Assembly (NCBI GenBank): GCA_963739985.1
Contig: CAVUCE010000005.1
Coordinates: 310,001 to 374,000 of the forward strand
DNA length: 64,000 nucleotides
Reading direction: 5' to 3'
DNA from: CAVUCE01 sp963739985
GTDB taxonomy: Bacteria; Bacteroidota; Ignavibacteria; Ignavibacteriales; Ignavibacteriaceae
Below the pieces are notes generated by a model, which saw only the letters and a program-made list of their open reading frames with translations, made no database searches and was not told the DNA's origin. This document shows, piece by piece, positions 26,257-34,608 of the stretch; the stretch's first letter is position 1, and each line of letters starts with the position of its first letter. Position numbers and translations under genes: made by a program.

Positions 26257-27072
26257 TTATTTTCCTGTTCCTGCAAATAAACCCTTTTCAAAATGTTTTT
26301 GGGCAAAAAGGAAAATTATGATTACCGGAATTGTTGCAAGCACAGCTCCGGCAGCGATAAATCGGTAATTATTTACAAATGTTCCCATCATATAACTTAG
26401 GCCAACCTGTAAAGTATAGTGCTCCGGACTTTTTAGTACAATTAATGGCCAAAGAAAATCTCCCCAAGTACCGATAAATGTAAAAATTGCTAAAACAGCT
26501 ATCGTTGGTTTTGTCATAGGGAGCATAATATTCCACCAAATCCTAAAAGCAGAACATCCATCCATTACAGCTGCTTCTTCCATTTCTCGCGGAATGGAGA
26601 TAAACGCCTGACGCATCATAAAAATTGCAAAACCTTCTACTGAGAAAGGTAAAATTACTCCGACAAGAGTATCGGCAAGACTCAGTTTTAAAACAGTTGT
26701 GTATAATGGAATTATGATCAATTCTTTAGGAATCATCATTGTGCCAAGAACCATGAAAAAGAGTAACTCTCTTCCTTTAAATTTATAGCGTGCAAATGCG
26801 AAACCTGCAAGTGATGATATGAATATGTTAAGTACAACAGTGGCAACTACAATTATTACACTGTTCATAAAATACTCACCAAAGGGAACAGCATTCCAAA
26901 CGCCGGTATAATTTTGAAGAACAAATTTACTCGGTATTAAAGTTGGTGGATATGAAAACAATTCTTCCGCACCTTTAAATGATGTGCTTAACAACCACAA
27001 AAATGGTACAACCGCAACTAATCCAAACAAACTCATAAATAAATATTTTACCGGCTTTGAAAGGTTTTTCAT
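26257..27072 (-). CDS. Carbohydrate ABC transporter permease (MalG/UgpE type)
   Basis: 271 residues, six predicted helices. The EAA loop that contacts the ATPase is visible: 'EEAAVMDGCSAFRIWWNIMLPMTKPTIA'. N-terminal 'WLLSTSFKGAEELFSYPPTLIPSKFVLQNY' is typical of MalG-like permeases. It abuts the MalF-like gene (shared base at 27072) and is the third gene of a minus-strand binding protein-permease-permease operon. No ATPase gene is present, so the system likely uses a shared MsmK/UgpC-type ATPase encoded elsewhere. Confidence 0.9.
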   Translation of the reverse strand: MKNLSKPVKYLFMSLFGLVAVVPFLWLLSTSFKGAEELFSYPPTLIPSKFVLQNYTGVWNAVPFGEYFMNSVIIVVATVVLNIFISSLAGFAFARYKFKGRELLFFMVLGTMMIPKELIIIPLYTTVLKLSLADTLVGVILPFSVEGFAIFMMRQAFISIPREMEEAAVMDGCSAFRIWWNIMLPMTKPTIAVLAIFTFIGTWGDFLWPLIVLKSPEHYTLQVGLSYMMGTFVNNYRFIAAGAVLATIPVIIIFLFAQKHFEKGLFAGTGK

Positions 27073-27914
27073 TAACTTCTCTCCATCAATTTTATATTAG
27101 TGTATGAAAAACCGAGTGTAAGCAAAAATATTACAACACCAATTGCCGAACCGTAACCAAAGTTGAACCGTTCAAATGCTTGCTGGAATAAATAATAAAC
27201 TAAAGTTTTATTAGCCATCGGAGTTCCCGGGATCATAATGTAAAGCTCAGTAAATATTTTAATTGCCGCTGTAGATGATAAAACAAAAATTAGAATTAAT
27301 GTTGGTTTTAACATTGGCATTATAATATGATAAATTTGCTGGAATCTGGTAGCACCGTCTAATTTCGCGGCTTCTTCAAGCTCTTTTGGAATTGCAGCTA
27401 AACCTGCTAAGAATATCATCATGTAATAACCGAAGCCTCGCCAGATAGTTACAATCATTATGGAACTTAAATTAACCGGATAGCTTGTTAACCAATGAAC
27501 AGGTTCAAATGAAAAAATAGAAAGTAAATAATTCATCAAGCCAGTATCTTCGTTAAAAATCCATTTCCAGATTATACCTACAATAACAATTGGAGTTACA
27601 ACCGGCAAAAAATATATCGATCTAAAAAATTTGCTGGTGCGCGAGTTTTCTCTAACTACCAAAGCTAATAGTAATGACAGAAACATCAGCATAGGTGTAA
27701 CGGCTAAAAATATGATGGAATTTAATAACGCCCACCAAAAATTCGAATCGTGGAAAAGGTTTATGTAGTTATCAAAACCGACGAATTTATTTGAAGCAAA
27801 GACGTTGTATTTAAGAAAACTATAATAGAAGACCTGAAGTGTAGGAATTACGGAAAAAAATCCTAATAAAAGTATTGCCGGTAAAAGGAAATAATATGCT
27901 TTAGTATTTTTCAT
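27072..27914 (-). CDS. Sugar ABC transporter permease (MalF/UgpA type)
   Basis: 280 residues, six helices. EAA loop: 'EEAAKLDGATRFQQIYHIIMPMLKPTLIL'. The N-terminal segment 'LLPAILLLGFFSVIPTLQVFYYSFLKY' matches CUT1 family sugar permeases. It overlaps the end of the solute-binding protein gene by 14 bp and touches the next permease, indicating a tight operon and a heterodimeric inner-membrane channel. Confidence 0.9.
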   Translation of the reverse strand: MKNTKAYYFLLPAILLLGFFSVIPTLQVFYYSFLKYNVFASNKFVGFDNYINLFHDSNFWWALLNSIIFLAVTPMLMFLSLLLALVVRENSRTSKFFRSIYFLPVVTPIVIVGIIWKWIFNEDTGLMNYLLSIFSFEPVHWLTSYPVNLSSIMIVTIWRGFGYYMMIFLAGLAAIPKELEEAAKLDGATRFQQIYHIIMPMLKPTLILIFVLSSTAAIKIFTELYIMIPGTPMANKTLVYYLFQQAFERFNFGYGSAIGVVIFLLTLGFSYTNIKLMERS

Positions 27915-29166
27915 TTAAAATTTTATCCCATTTTTTGGCTGCTTCATTTAAAGCATCTTTAGTACTTATTCTACCTAAAGCCGCATTTTGAATAGCTTCA
28001 TCAAAAACATCTCTTAATCGATCAAAGTTAGGATGTTTTAAATAATTTCTTAAACGTACAGCATCAGGTAATTCCTTTGCGCCGACAATCTTTGCCTCAG
28101 TAGCAAGAGTACCATCATCATACGTAAAAAAAGAATCTCTTAACGCTGCTTTAACGGACGGATATGTTGTTTCAATTTTGCTAAACGCCAACTGATTTTT
28201 AACGTTAGTTACATATAAAGCAAATTTTTCCGCTTCTTTTTTATGTTTGCTGGAATTTATAACTGAAATCACCATCGCTGCCAATTCGCTCTTACCGGTT
28301 TTACCCACAACAGCTGGAGCCACACCGGTATTTTTATAGATTTGCGGAGCGTTAACTTTTACCTGTCTTAGAAAAACCGGTCCGGTAAAAACCATTGCAA
28401 CTTGTCCAGATTGATAAGGCTGAATAATAGATGAACCGGATTTAATAATTGATTCACGAGGCAAATAACCTTGACGATAAAGCTGCACCCATTGATTGAT
28501 AAGTTTTATTCCTTCAGGTGAATTGAAGGTAGCTTTGGTCATGCTTTCATTTGTCATTTGAACACCTTCGGAACCGAGCATCATTGGTAAATAACTGTCT
28601 TTTCCGATGTTCCAAAACAGCGCATATTTTCCGGTCTTATTTTTATATTTTTTAGTAAGAGCAACTAGTTCTGAAAAAGTATGTGGAACATCTTTTTCGG
28701 TTAGTCCAGCTTCTTTAAAATATTCCTTATTATAAATCAGAACATAAGTATTTAAATACCAGGGCAATGCAATAATTTTATTATTATAAATGCAATCCTC
28801 TAAAGCATTGGGAAGATAAACATCAAAAGAATCTCTTGGAATAAATTCGGTAAAATCAGCTAATGCGCCCATGCCAACAAATTTAGCCAGGAAATCACTT
28901 GATAGGTTTACAACATCAGGCGGAGTTCCTGCTGCAGCTGCGGCCATTAATTTTTGGATCGCAGCATCATACGGGATATCAACCCACTTAATTTTGATAT
29001 TTGGATTTTCATCCTCGTAAGTTTTTATTATTCTATGAAAATAATTGTTAAATGTTGGACTTAATTGAAGAGTCCAGAATTCCAGATGAGTTTTATTATC
29101 TTTTGGGGAACAGCCGGAAAATGAGATAAGCAAAGTAATTAATAAAAAAGATAAAGTTTTTTTCAT
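27901..29166 (-). CDS. Sugar-type ABC transporter solute-binding lipoprotein
   Basis: 421 residues. Lipoprotein signal with lipobox 'LISFSGC' (lipidated C19), then a family 1 solute-binding fold: 'LEFWTLQLSPTFNNYFHRIIKTYEDENPNIKIKWVDIPYDAAIQKLMAAAAAGTPPDVVNLSSDFLAKF'. The C-terminal 'LNEAAKKWDKIL' is typical. It captures a carbohydrate or glycerol-phosphate-like solute in the periplasm and delivers it to the two permeases encoded downstream. The ligand cannot be predicted; no glycoside hydrolase is nearby. Confidence 0.88.
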   Translation of the reverse strand: MKKTLSFLLITLLISFSGCSPKDNKTHLEFWTLQLSPTFNNYFHRIIKTYEDENPNIKIKWVDIPYDAAIQKLMAAAAAGTPPDVVNLSSDFLAKFVGMGALADFTEFIPRDSFDVYLPNALEDCIYNNKIIALPWYLNTYVLIYNKEYFKEAGLTEKDVPHTFSELVALTKKYKNKTGKYALFWNIGKDSYLPMMLGSEGVQMTNESMTKATFNSPEGIKLINQWVQLYRQGYLPRESIIKSGSSIIQPYQSGQVAMVFTGPVFLRQVKVNAPQIYKNTGVAPAVVGKTGKSELAAMVISVINSSKHKKEAEKFALYVTNVKNQLAFSKIETTYPSVKAALRDSFFTYDDGTLATEAKIVGAKELPDAVRLRNYLKHPNFDRLRDVFDEAIQNAALGRISTKDALNEAAKKWDKILNEKY

Positions 29167-29335
29167 GTCTGTGGGATTTTTTTTGACAAATATAAGGAAT
29201 GACTAACAAAAAATCTTTAAATCATATATAGCTATTTTTCCTTTTAGAATTTTTTTTGATTTAATAGGCTTTTTTTAATTAATTTAATGTTTAAGTTAAT
29301 GCTGTCAATTTAATTGATAATAGGGAATATGTCAC

Positions 29336-29713
29336 ATGATAACAGACACCAAATATTTCACTCCAAAAGAAGCCAGGCTGAGCTTACCTTTAGTAAAAAA
29401 AATTGTGAAAGACATTCTTGATACAACAAAAGAAGTACGACTTTTAGCCGAAGATCTAGAAGGAGAGATTGACAACAATCCAAAAGTAAAAAAAATGGTT
29501 GAAGATATAAATCATTTTATTGGCGAGTTGGAAGAAATTGGTTGTTTTTACAAAGATTGGAGTTTTAGTGTTGGCTTAGTCGATTTTCCATCATTGATTG
29601 ACGGGAAAGAAGTTTTACTTTGCTGGCGAAGCGATGAGGAAGATGTTACCTATTTTCACGATTACGAGGCTGGTTACGCCGGAAGAAAACCAATACCCGA
29701 AGAATATATTTAA
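29336..29713 (+). CDS. DUF2203 family protein
   Basis: 125 residues, soluble and acidic. 'KYFTPKEARLSLPLVKKIVKDI' opens and 'CFYKDWSFSVGLVDFPSLIDGKEVLLCWRSDEEDVTYFHDYEAGYAGRKPIPE' closes the protein, both hallmarks of DUF2203. Function is unknown for the family; the conserved 'GLVDFP...CW..GE..I..WH' pattern is recognisable. Single gene between a divergent ABC operon and a convergent lipoprotein gene. Confidence 0.85.
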   Translation: MITDTKYFTPKEARLSLPLVKKIVKDILDTTKEVRLLAEDLEGEIDNNPKVKKMVEDINHFIGELEEIGCFYKDWSFSVGLVDFPSLIDGKEVLLCWRSDEEDVTYFHDYEAGYAGRKPIPEEYI

Positions 29714-29725
29714 CCGAATAATTTC

Positions 29726-30154
29726 TTATTCTCCTAATTTAAAATTAGCCGTTGTAGAAGATGTTTTATCAGAGTTAACATCTTTAACATTAATTACTAC
29801 TTCATAATTACCTTTCGTATAAGTAGAATCTAACTCAAATTGAATTTCCAAACTTGTGTCGGAAAATTTTTCCTTTTGTGACTTATCTGAAATTTTACTG
29901 ATTATAGATTTAACCGTATCTCCGCCGGGTTTTATTAAATCAACGTCGTATGATAAGGATGCACTAAAGTTCCCATCATTTTCATTTTGCACAAAACCTT
30001 TAACTCTTGTTGTTGCATCAACCTCGTAACTATTGCCTAAATCATATGCAAATGCTTGGGAATTATATGCTGTAAGTTTTTGGTTATCTGATTTTTTAGA
30101 GCATCCGGCAAAAATGAATAATATAAGTAATACTGATATTAAGGAATATTTCAT
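29726..30154 (-). CDS. Hypothetical lipoprotein
   Basis: 142 residues with a type II signal (MKYSLISVLLILFIFAGC, lipidated C18) followed by Ser/Lys-rich linker and a predicted beta-rich domain ('TRVKGFVQNENDGNFSASLSYDVDL', 'YEVVINVKDVNSDK') resembling an Ig-like fold. No known family recognised. It is downstream of serC on the same strand, separated by 99 bp containing a hairpin, so it may be its own unit. Ends 13 bp from the convergent DUF2203 gene. Confidence 0.65.
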   Translation of the reverse strand: MKYSLISVLLILFIFAGCSKKSDNQKLTAYNSQAFAYDLGNSYEVDATTRVKGFVQNENDGNFSASLSYDVDLIKPGGDTVKSIISKISDKSQKEKFSDTSLEIQFELDSTYTKGNYEVVINVKDVNSDKTSSTTANFKLGE

Positions 30155-30178
30155 TACATCCTCTTGGAATTTATTTTA

Positions 30179-30238
30179 AAGAGGTTGTCTAAATGATTTA
30201 TCACTCCGTTTAGAATGAATTTATTCAGACAACCTCTT
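30179..30238 (-). terminator. Long-loop hairpin after serC
   Basis: Perfect 12-bp arms AAGAGGTTGTCT and AGACAACCTCTT separated by 36 nt that contain a further weak pairing (CTAAA/TTTAG). It lies 16 bp past the serC stop and 24 bp before the lipoprotein start (both minus strand). It could be a terminator or a leader structure of the lipoprotein gene. Confidence 0.5.
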
Positions 30239-30253
30239 AACTTTAATTATAAT

Positions 30254-31342
30254 TTATCCGTTTTTCTTTTGGAACTCTTTCATGAATTCTACTAAATCTG
30301 CAACACCTTTTTCCGGGAAAGCGTTGTAAATTGAAGCTCTCAAACCGCCGACGGAACGATGTCCTTTTACTCCGTTAAAACCGGCCGCGGTAGCTTCTGC
30401 AATAAGTTTTTTCTCTAATTCCTCGGTTGCTAAATTAAAAGTTACATTCATTAATGATCTGCTTTCTTTTTCAGCGTGCCCTTTGTAAAAGCCATTGCTT
30501 TCATCAATGCATGAATAAAGTAATCCGGCTTTTCTATCATTAACTTTATACATTTCATCAAGTCCGCCTTTTCCAACCAACCATTTTGCAACTAAACCTA
30601 AAATATAAATTCCGAATACATTAGGTGTATTGTAAAGTGATCCGGCATCTACATGTGTTTTATAATTCAGCATAGTTGGTAGGGAATCGGAGCATCTTTC
30701 CAGTAAATCTTTTCTAATAATTACTAAAGTTACACCTGACGGTCCCATGTTTTTTTGAGCGCCTGCGTAAATAATACCATACTTGTTTACATCAATTTTT
30801 TTATGAAGAATATCCGAAGAAGCATCGCAAATTAAAGGAACTTTTCCAACTTCCGGTTCAGATTTCCATTGTGTTCCGAAAATAGTATTATTGGATGTAT
30901 AATGTACATAAGCTGCTTCCGGATCTAGTTTTAATTCTGATTGAGTTGGAACTCTTTTAAAATTTTCGCTTTCTGTTGATGCGGCTATGTTTACTGTTCC
31001 TACTCTCTTTGCTTCTTTAATAGCTTTTTTAGACCAGCTCCCGGTAGAGATATAATCTGCTTTATTTGCAGGAGGCATTAAATTCATCGGGATCATAGAA
31101 AATTGTAAACTTGCGCCGCCTTGTAAAAACAGTACTTCATAATCTTCGCTTATATCTAATAATTTCCTTAAATCCGCAACCGCATCAAGAATCACTTTAT
31201 CAAAAGTTTTAGAACGATGGCTTATCTCAAGGATAGACATTCCGACACCCGGAAGTGAAAATAAATTATCCTGCGCTTCTTTAAGCACTTCTTCAGGTAA
31301 AATTGCGGGTCCTGCACTAAAATTATATACTCTATCGCTCAT
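30254..31342 (-). CDS. serC: Phosphoserine aminotransferase
   Basis: 362 residues. Starts 'RVYNFSAGPAILPEEVLKEAQDNL', the SerC signature; PLP lysine is in 'IIYAGAQKNMGPSGVTLVI', with 'MLNYKTHVDAGSLYNTPNVFGIYILGLVAKWL' and 'GHRSVGGLRASIYNAFP' as substrate-binding blocks. It converts 3-phosphohydroxypyruvate to phosphoserine in serine synthesis (and serves pyridoxal phosphate synthesis in some bacteria). The DUF1015 gene lies 66 bp upstream in the same direction, an arrangement common in this lineage. Confidence 0.95.
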   Translation of the reverse strand: MSDRVYNFSAGPAILPEEVLKEAQDNLFSLPGVGMSILEISHRSKTFDKVILDAVADLRKLLDISEDYEVLFLQGGASLQFSMIPMNLMPPANKADYISTGSWSKKAIKEAKRVGTVNIAASTESENFKRVPTQSELKLDPEAAYVHYTSNNTIFGTQWKSEPEVGKVPLICDASSDILHKKIDVNKYGIIYAGAQKNMGPSGVTLVIIRKDLLERCSDSLPTMLNYKTHVDAGSLYNTPNVFGIYILGLVAKWLVGKGGLDEMYKVNDRKAGLLYSCIDESNGFYKGHAEKESRSLMNVTFNLATEELEKKLIAEATAAGFNGVKGHRSVGGLRASIYNAFPEKGVADLVEFMKEFQKKNG

Positions 31343-31408
31343 AATTATTTCCTTTAAATATTTAGTTCTTAATTATACATCAATTATAAATTAACAGTTC
31401 AATTTTTC

Positions 31409-32656
31409 TTAGATCAAATGAACGAGTAAACCGTCTCTTAACTTCGGCTCAAACCATGTTGATTTTGGCGGCATTATTTCTCCGGCATCGGAAATGTTCA
31501 TCAGATCATCTACAGAAACCGGGTACATTGAAAAAGCAACAACTGCCTTTCCGCCATCGACTAACTTTTCCAATTCTTTTGTCCCTCTTATTCCGCCCAC
31601 AAAATCAATTCGTTTGTTCGTTCTAGGATCATCAATATCTAAAATTGGGTTTAGAAGAAAATCTTGAAGAATACTAACATCGAGAGTATCTGCAACTGAA
31701 CCTGATAAACTATTACTTGCCGTAATTACATCTCTCGGCTTTAATAAAAACCATTCGTGATCTAAATACATGCAGAAAGTTTTTCTTTCTTGCGGCTCTT
31801 TAATTCCTATTTTCTCAACTGTAAATTTTTCACTTACTTCATTTAAAAAATCATCATTGCTTTTCCCGTTCAAATCATGAACAACTCTGTTGTAAGAAAG
31901 AATTTTTAATTGTTCTGCCGGAAATAAAACCGCCATAAAATAATTGTATTCTTCTTCTCCGGTATGATTCGAATTATTATCTTGTTCTACTTTTCTGGCT
32001 CTGCCTGCACTTGCTGCACGATGATGACCATCGGCTATATAAAGATTTTTTACGTTCTTGAATTCATCTTTTATTTTGAGATTATCTTCATCAGCAACTT
32101 GCCAGATTGTATGCTTAATTCCATCAGGAGATGTAAAATCATATAAAGGATCGGTGGATGAAATCGTTTTATCCACAATTTGATTTACCTTATCAACACC
32201 GCGATAGGTTAAAAATACGGCACCGGTCTGGGCACCGGTTGTTACAATGTGATTTGTTCTGTCATCTTCTTTTACTTTTCTTGTCTTTTCATGCTTTAAA
32301 ATTACATTGTTATCATAATCATCAACAGAAAAAGTAGCAGCAATTCCGGTTTGTTTACGTCCGTCCATTTCCAATCTATAAAGATAAAAATGAGGAATAT
32401 CATCAACTTTAACTGCTCCTTTTTTGATGAGTTTTTCTAAATTTTCATTAGCTTTTTCATAAACCTCTTTTGAATAATGATCAACCGAATCAGGAAGTTC
32501 AATCTCTGAACGTGTAACACGTAAAAAATTCAAATCATTTTTTTCTGCCAAATCTCTCGCTTCTTCAACATTTACAACATCATAAGGAACGCTTGCTACA
32601 AGATGAGCCAATTCTTTAGTAGGTCGTAATGCTTTAAATGGTCTAATTACCGCCAT
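31409..32656 (-). CDS. DUF1015 family protein
   Basis: 415 residues. The opening 'VIRPFKALRPTKELAHLVASVPYDVVNVEEARDLAEKNDLNFLRVTRSEIELP' and the central 'NLYIADGHHRAASAGRARKVEQ' are diagnostic of DUF1015 (the DGHHR block resembles ParB/SerK-type active sites). Members often sit beside serA or serC, as here. Related proteins include a free-serine kinase, so a role in serine metabolism is a reasonable inference, not shown. Probably cotranscribed with serC. Confidence 0.88.
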   Translation of the reverse strand: MAVIRPFKALRPTKELAHLVASVPYDVVNVEEARDLAEKNDLNFLRVTRSEIELPDSVDHYSKEVYEKANENLEKLIKKGAVKVDDIPHFYLYRLEMDGRKQTGIAATFSVDDYDNNVILKHEKTRKVKEDDRTNHIVTTGAQTGAVFLTYRGVDKVNQIVDKTISSTDPLYDFTSPDGIKHTIWQVADEDNLKIKDEFKNVKNLYIADGHHRAASAGRARKVEQDNNSNHTGEEEYNYFMAVLFPAEQLKILSYNRVVHDLNGKSNDDFLNEVSEKFTVEKIGIKEPQERKTFCMYLDHEWFLLKPRDVITASNSLSGSVADTLDVSILQDFLLNPILDIDDPRTNKRIDFVGGIRGTKELEKLVDGGKAVVAFSMYPVSVDDLMNISDAGEIMPPKSTWFEPKLRDGLLVHLI

Positions 32657-32836
32657 GATATTTCTGTTCTCCTAAAATTGAAAAATTGCACTTCTTTAAA
32701 ATCCACAAAATATCTACAATAATCCATTTATAGTTAACAAATTATTTTTTATTAAATATATATGTGCGAGAGACTAAACAAATATGTTTTAAGAATTCAC
32801 AAACATAAATAGTTATTCAAAATTTATATATTACAC

Positions 32837-32864
32837 GTAGAGACGCCATATATGGTGTCTCTAC
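32837..32864. repeat. GTAG-headed REP palindrome 5' of the first RAYT gene
   Basis: 28-bp palindrome, GTAG at one end and CTAC at the other, interior GAGACGCCATA with one mismatched pair. 27 bp before the RAYT ATG, with three further copies of the same kind inside and after the gene. Confidence 0.85.
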
Positions 32865-32891
32865 ATTCATGAATTTTTGAGATTATATAAG

Positions 32892-33401
32892 ATGGCAAAA
32901 TTTAGAGGTAAATACAGAATTGAATCAACAAGATTAGAAAACTGGGACTATTCAACAGCCGGTTTTTATTTTTGCACAATAAATACCCAAAATAATATTT
33001 GTTGTTTCGGAGAGGTCGAAAATGAAAAGATAAAATTAAATAGTTTGGGAGAGATCGTAAAACAATGCTGGGAAGAAATTCCTTTACATTATAAATCAAT
33101 TGAACTGGATTACTTTATAATAATGCCGAATCATGTTCATGGAATTATCCAATTAAAAGATTTACCTGTAGAGACGTCATATATGGCGTCTCTACAAAAT
33201 AAAAGTCTCCCAACCTTAGGTGACATTATCGGTAAGTTTAAGGCTGGCGCAACTCGAAAAGCAAGGAAATCCGGGTTTGAAAATTTTGCGTGGCAAAAAC
33301 GATTTTATGATAGAATAATACGTAGTGAACAGGAGTTATTTAATATTCGAAATTATATAGAAGAGAATCCTTTAAGATGGGAAATAAAAAAAGAAATTTA
33401 A
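32892..33401 (+). CDS. REP-associated tyrosine transposase (RAYT, Y1/HUH family), locus 1
   Basis: 169 residues from ATG 32892 (a TTG 15 bp upstream is in frame but weaker). The HUH metal motif is 'MPNHVHGII', the N-terminal 'YSTAGFYFCTINTQNN' is the TnpA_REP opening, and the catalytic tyrosine is in 'WQKRFYDRIIRSEQELFNIRNYIEENPLRW', the RAYT signature. RAYTs are single-copy housekeeping-like transposases that nick and join REP hairpins bearing a GTAG head. Right after the HUH motif the protein reads 'LPVETSYMASLQ', which is the translation of a complete REP palindrome (33168-33195) in frame. REPs also flank the gene on both sides, a REPtron layout. Confidence 0.9.
   Translation: MAKFRGKYRIESTRLENWDYSTAGFYFCTINTQNNICCFGEVENEKIKLNSLGEIVKQCWEEIPLHYKSIELDYFIIMPNHVHGIIQLKDLPVETSYMASLQNKSLPTLGDIIGKFKAGATRKARKSGFENFAWQKRFYDRIIRSEQELFNIRNYIEENPLRWEIKKEI
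33168..33195. repeat. REP palindrome inside the RAYT coding sequence (locus 1)
   Basis: 28-bp GTAG...CTAC palindrome with one mismatched pair, translated as VETSYMASL within the RAYT, between the HUH motif and the next helix. Same kind as the copies at 32837, 33411 and 33576. Confidence 0.85.
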
Positions 33402-33793
33402 TATAGAATCGTAGAGGCACCATATATGGTGTCTCTACAAAATAGGTATTACGAAACTTTAGATTATTTTATGACAGAATAATAGGATAATAAAAGAGTT
33501 ATTCAGCGTAGGAAATTACATCGAAGAGAATCCTTTAAGTTGGGAAATAAAGAAGAAAGAAATTTAATTATCATCGTAGAGACGTCATATATGACGTCTC
33601 TACAGAATAGATATTACGAAACTTTAGATAAATAATAAGTGGCGAAAAGAATTGTTCAGCACACGGAATTAAATTAAAAATCATACACTAAGAACAACAA
33701 TATAGAATTAACACAATGACAGCAGATTTTCTATCTTATTTATTTCTATTGCTTTAATGAAGTTTTTTCTTATTTTATCAAGTCCTAATTTCT
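33402..33793. repeat. REP palindromes and decayed RAYT 3'-end copies
   Basis: No intact gene. REP palindromes lie at 33411-33438 and 33576-33603 (the latter perfect, 28 bp). Between them, 33464-33569 repeats the RAYT 3' end in decayed form: it still reads like 'GAGAATCCTTTAAG.TGGGAAATAAA' with indels. A third, more eroded copy starts after the second palindrome (the shared ATTACGAAACTTTAGAT occurs near 33449 and again near 33612). The unit is thus palindrome plus RAYT tail, amplified in tandem and decaying away from the gene. Confidence 0.75.
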
Positions 33794-33820
33794 ATGTACA
33801 ACTTTCGGGGACATATAGTT

Positions 33821-34480
33821 ATGACATTTCATGGTAAAACCTTCCTCACAAAAATTCTTGTGATTTTTATAATCTATTTTGTTTACGGCTGCGCTAACAC
33901 AAATCTTGTTAATTTACGGGATGCTAAAAACGCAGTTATCGAATATCATAATTCAGGTAATTATGATAAGGATGCTTCCAAAGCAATTGCTGAGGCTGAA
34001 GATGAGTTTAATAAAATTGTAATTAAAAAAAATGATGCCGTAGTTTTTGATGTGGATGAAACTGCATTATCAAATTATAATTTTAATAAAGACTTAGATT
34101 TCGGTTATGTCAGTAATTTATGGGATAAATGGATTGATGCAGAAAAAGCTCCGGCTATCGATCAAGTAAAAGAACTATACGATTATCTTTTGAAAAAAAA
34201 TGTAAAGATTCTATTCATTACTGGTAGAAAAAGCTATCAGTATGAAGCAACAGTTAAAAATTTAGAATTAGTCGGTTATAAGAGTTTTGATACTTTAATA
34301 ACCCGGGCTAAGGATGAATTAAAGGAAACTGCAAAGGAATATAAAACCAGAAAAAGAGTTGAACTTACTCAAAAAGGTTATCACATTATCGGAACAGTCG
34401 GCGATCAGTGGAGTGATCTAGAAGGTGCCGATCATGGAATTCAAGTTAAAATTCCCAATTATCAATACTTAATTAAGTAA
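33821..34480 (+). CDS. HAD-family acid phosphatase lipoprotein (class B, e(P4)-like)
   Basis: About 219 residues from ATG 33821, preceded in frame by an ATG at 33794; the later start gives a cleaner lipoprotein signal ('ILVIFIIYFVYGC'). HAD motif I is 'VVFDVDETALSNY' (DxDxT), motif II 'KILFITGRK', with the C-terminal 'IIGTVGDQWSDLEG' supplying the last acidic motif. PF03767-type enzymes are outer-membrane or periplasmic phosphomonoesterases that release phosphate from nucleotides. Monocistronic; ends before a long hairpin. Confidence 0.85.
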   Translation: MTFHGKTFLTKILVIFIIYFVYGCANTNLVNLRDAKNAVIEYHNSGNYDKDASKAIAEAEDEFNKIVIKKNDAVVFDVDETALSNYNFNKDLDFGYVSNLWDKWIDAEKAPAIDQVKELYDYLLKKNVKILFITGRKSYQYEATVKNLELVGYKSFDTLITRAKDELKETAKEYKTRKRVELTQKGYHIIGTVGDQWSDLEGADHGIQVKIPNYQYLIK

Positions 34481-34508
34481 AGATTTCAAGATACTTAAAA
34501 TTTATTAT

Positions 34509-34554
34509 AGGATGATATTCTAAGTTGTCTCAATCAAAAATAGAATATCATCCT
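34509..34554. terminator. Hairpin between convergent phosphatase and lipoprotein genes
   Basis: Perfect 14-bp arms (AGGATGATATTCTA and complement) with an 18-nt loop, 28 bp after the phosphatase stop. Likely terminator, usable in both directions. Confidence 0.6.
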
Positions 34555-34608
34555 TGTATAGTTTTAATTAAAGATTGTAATATTTATATATTAAAAAAGT
34601 TAATTCCC

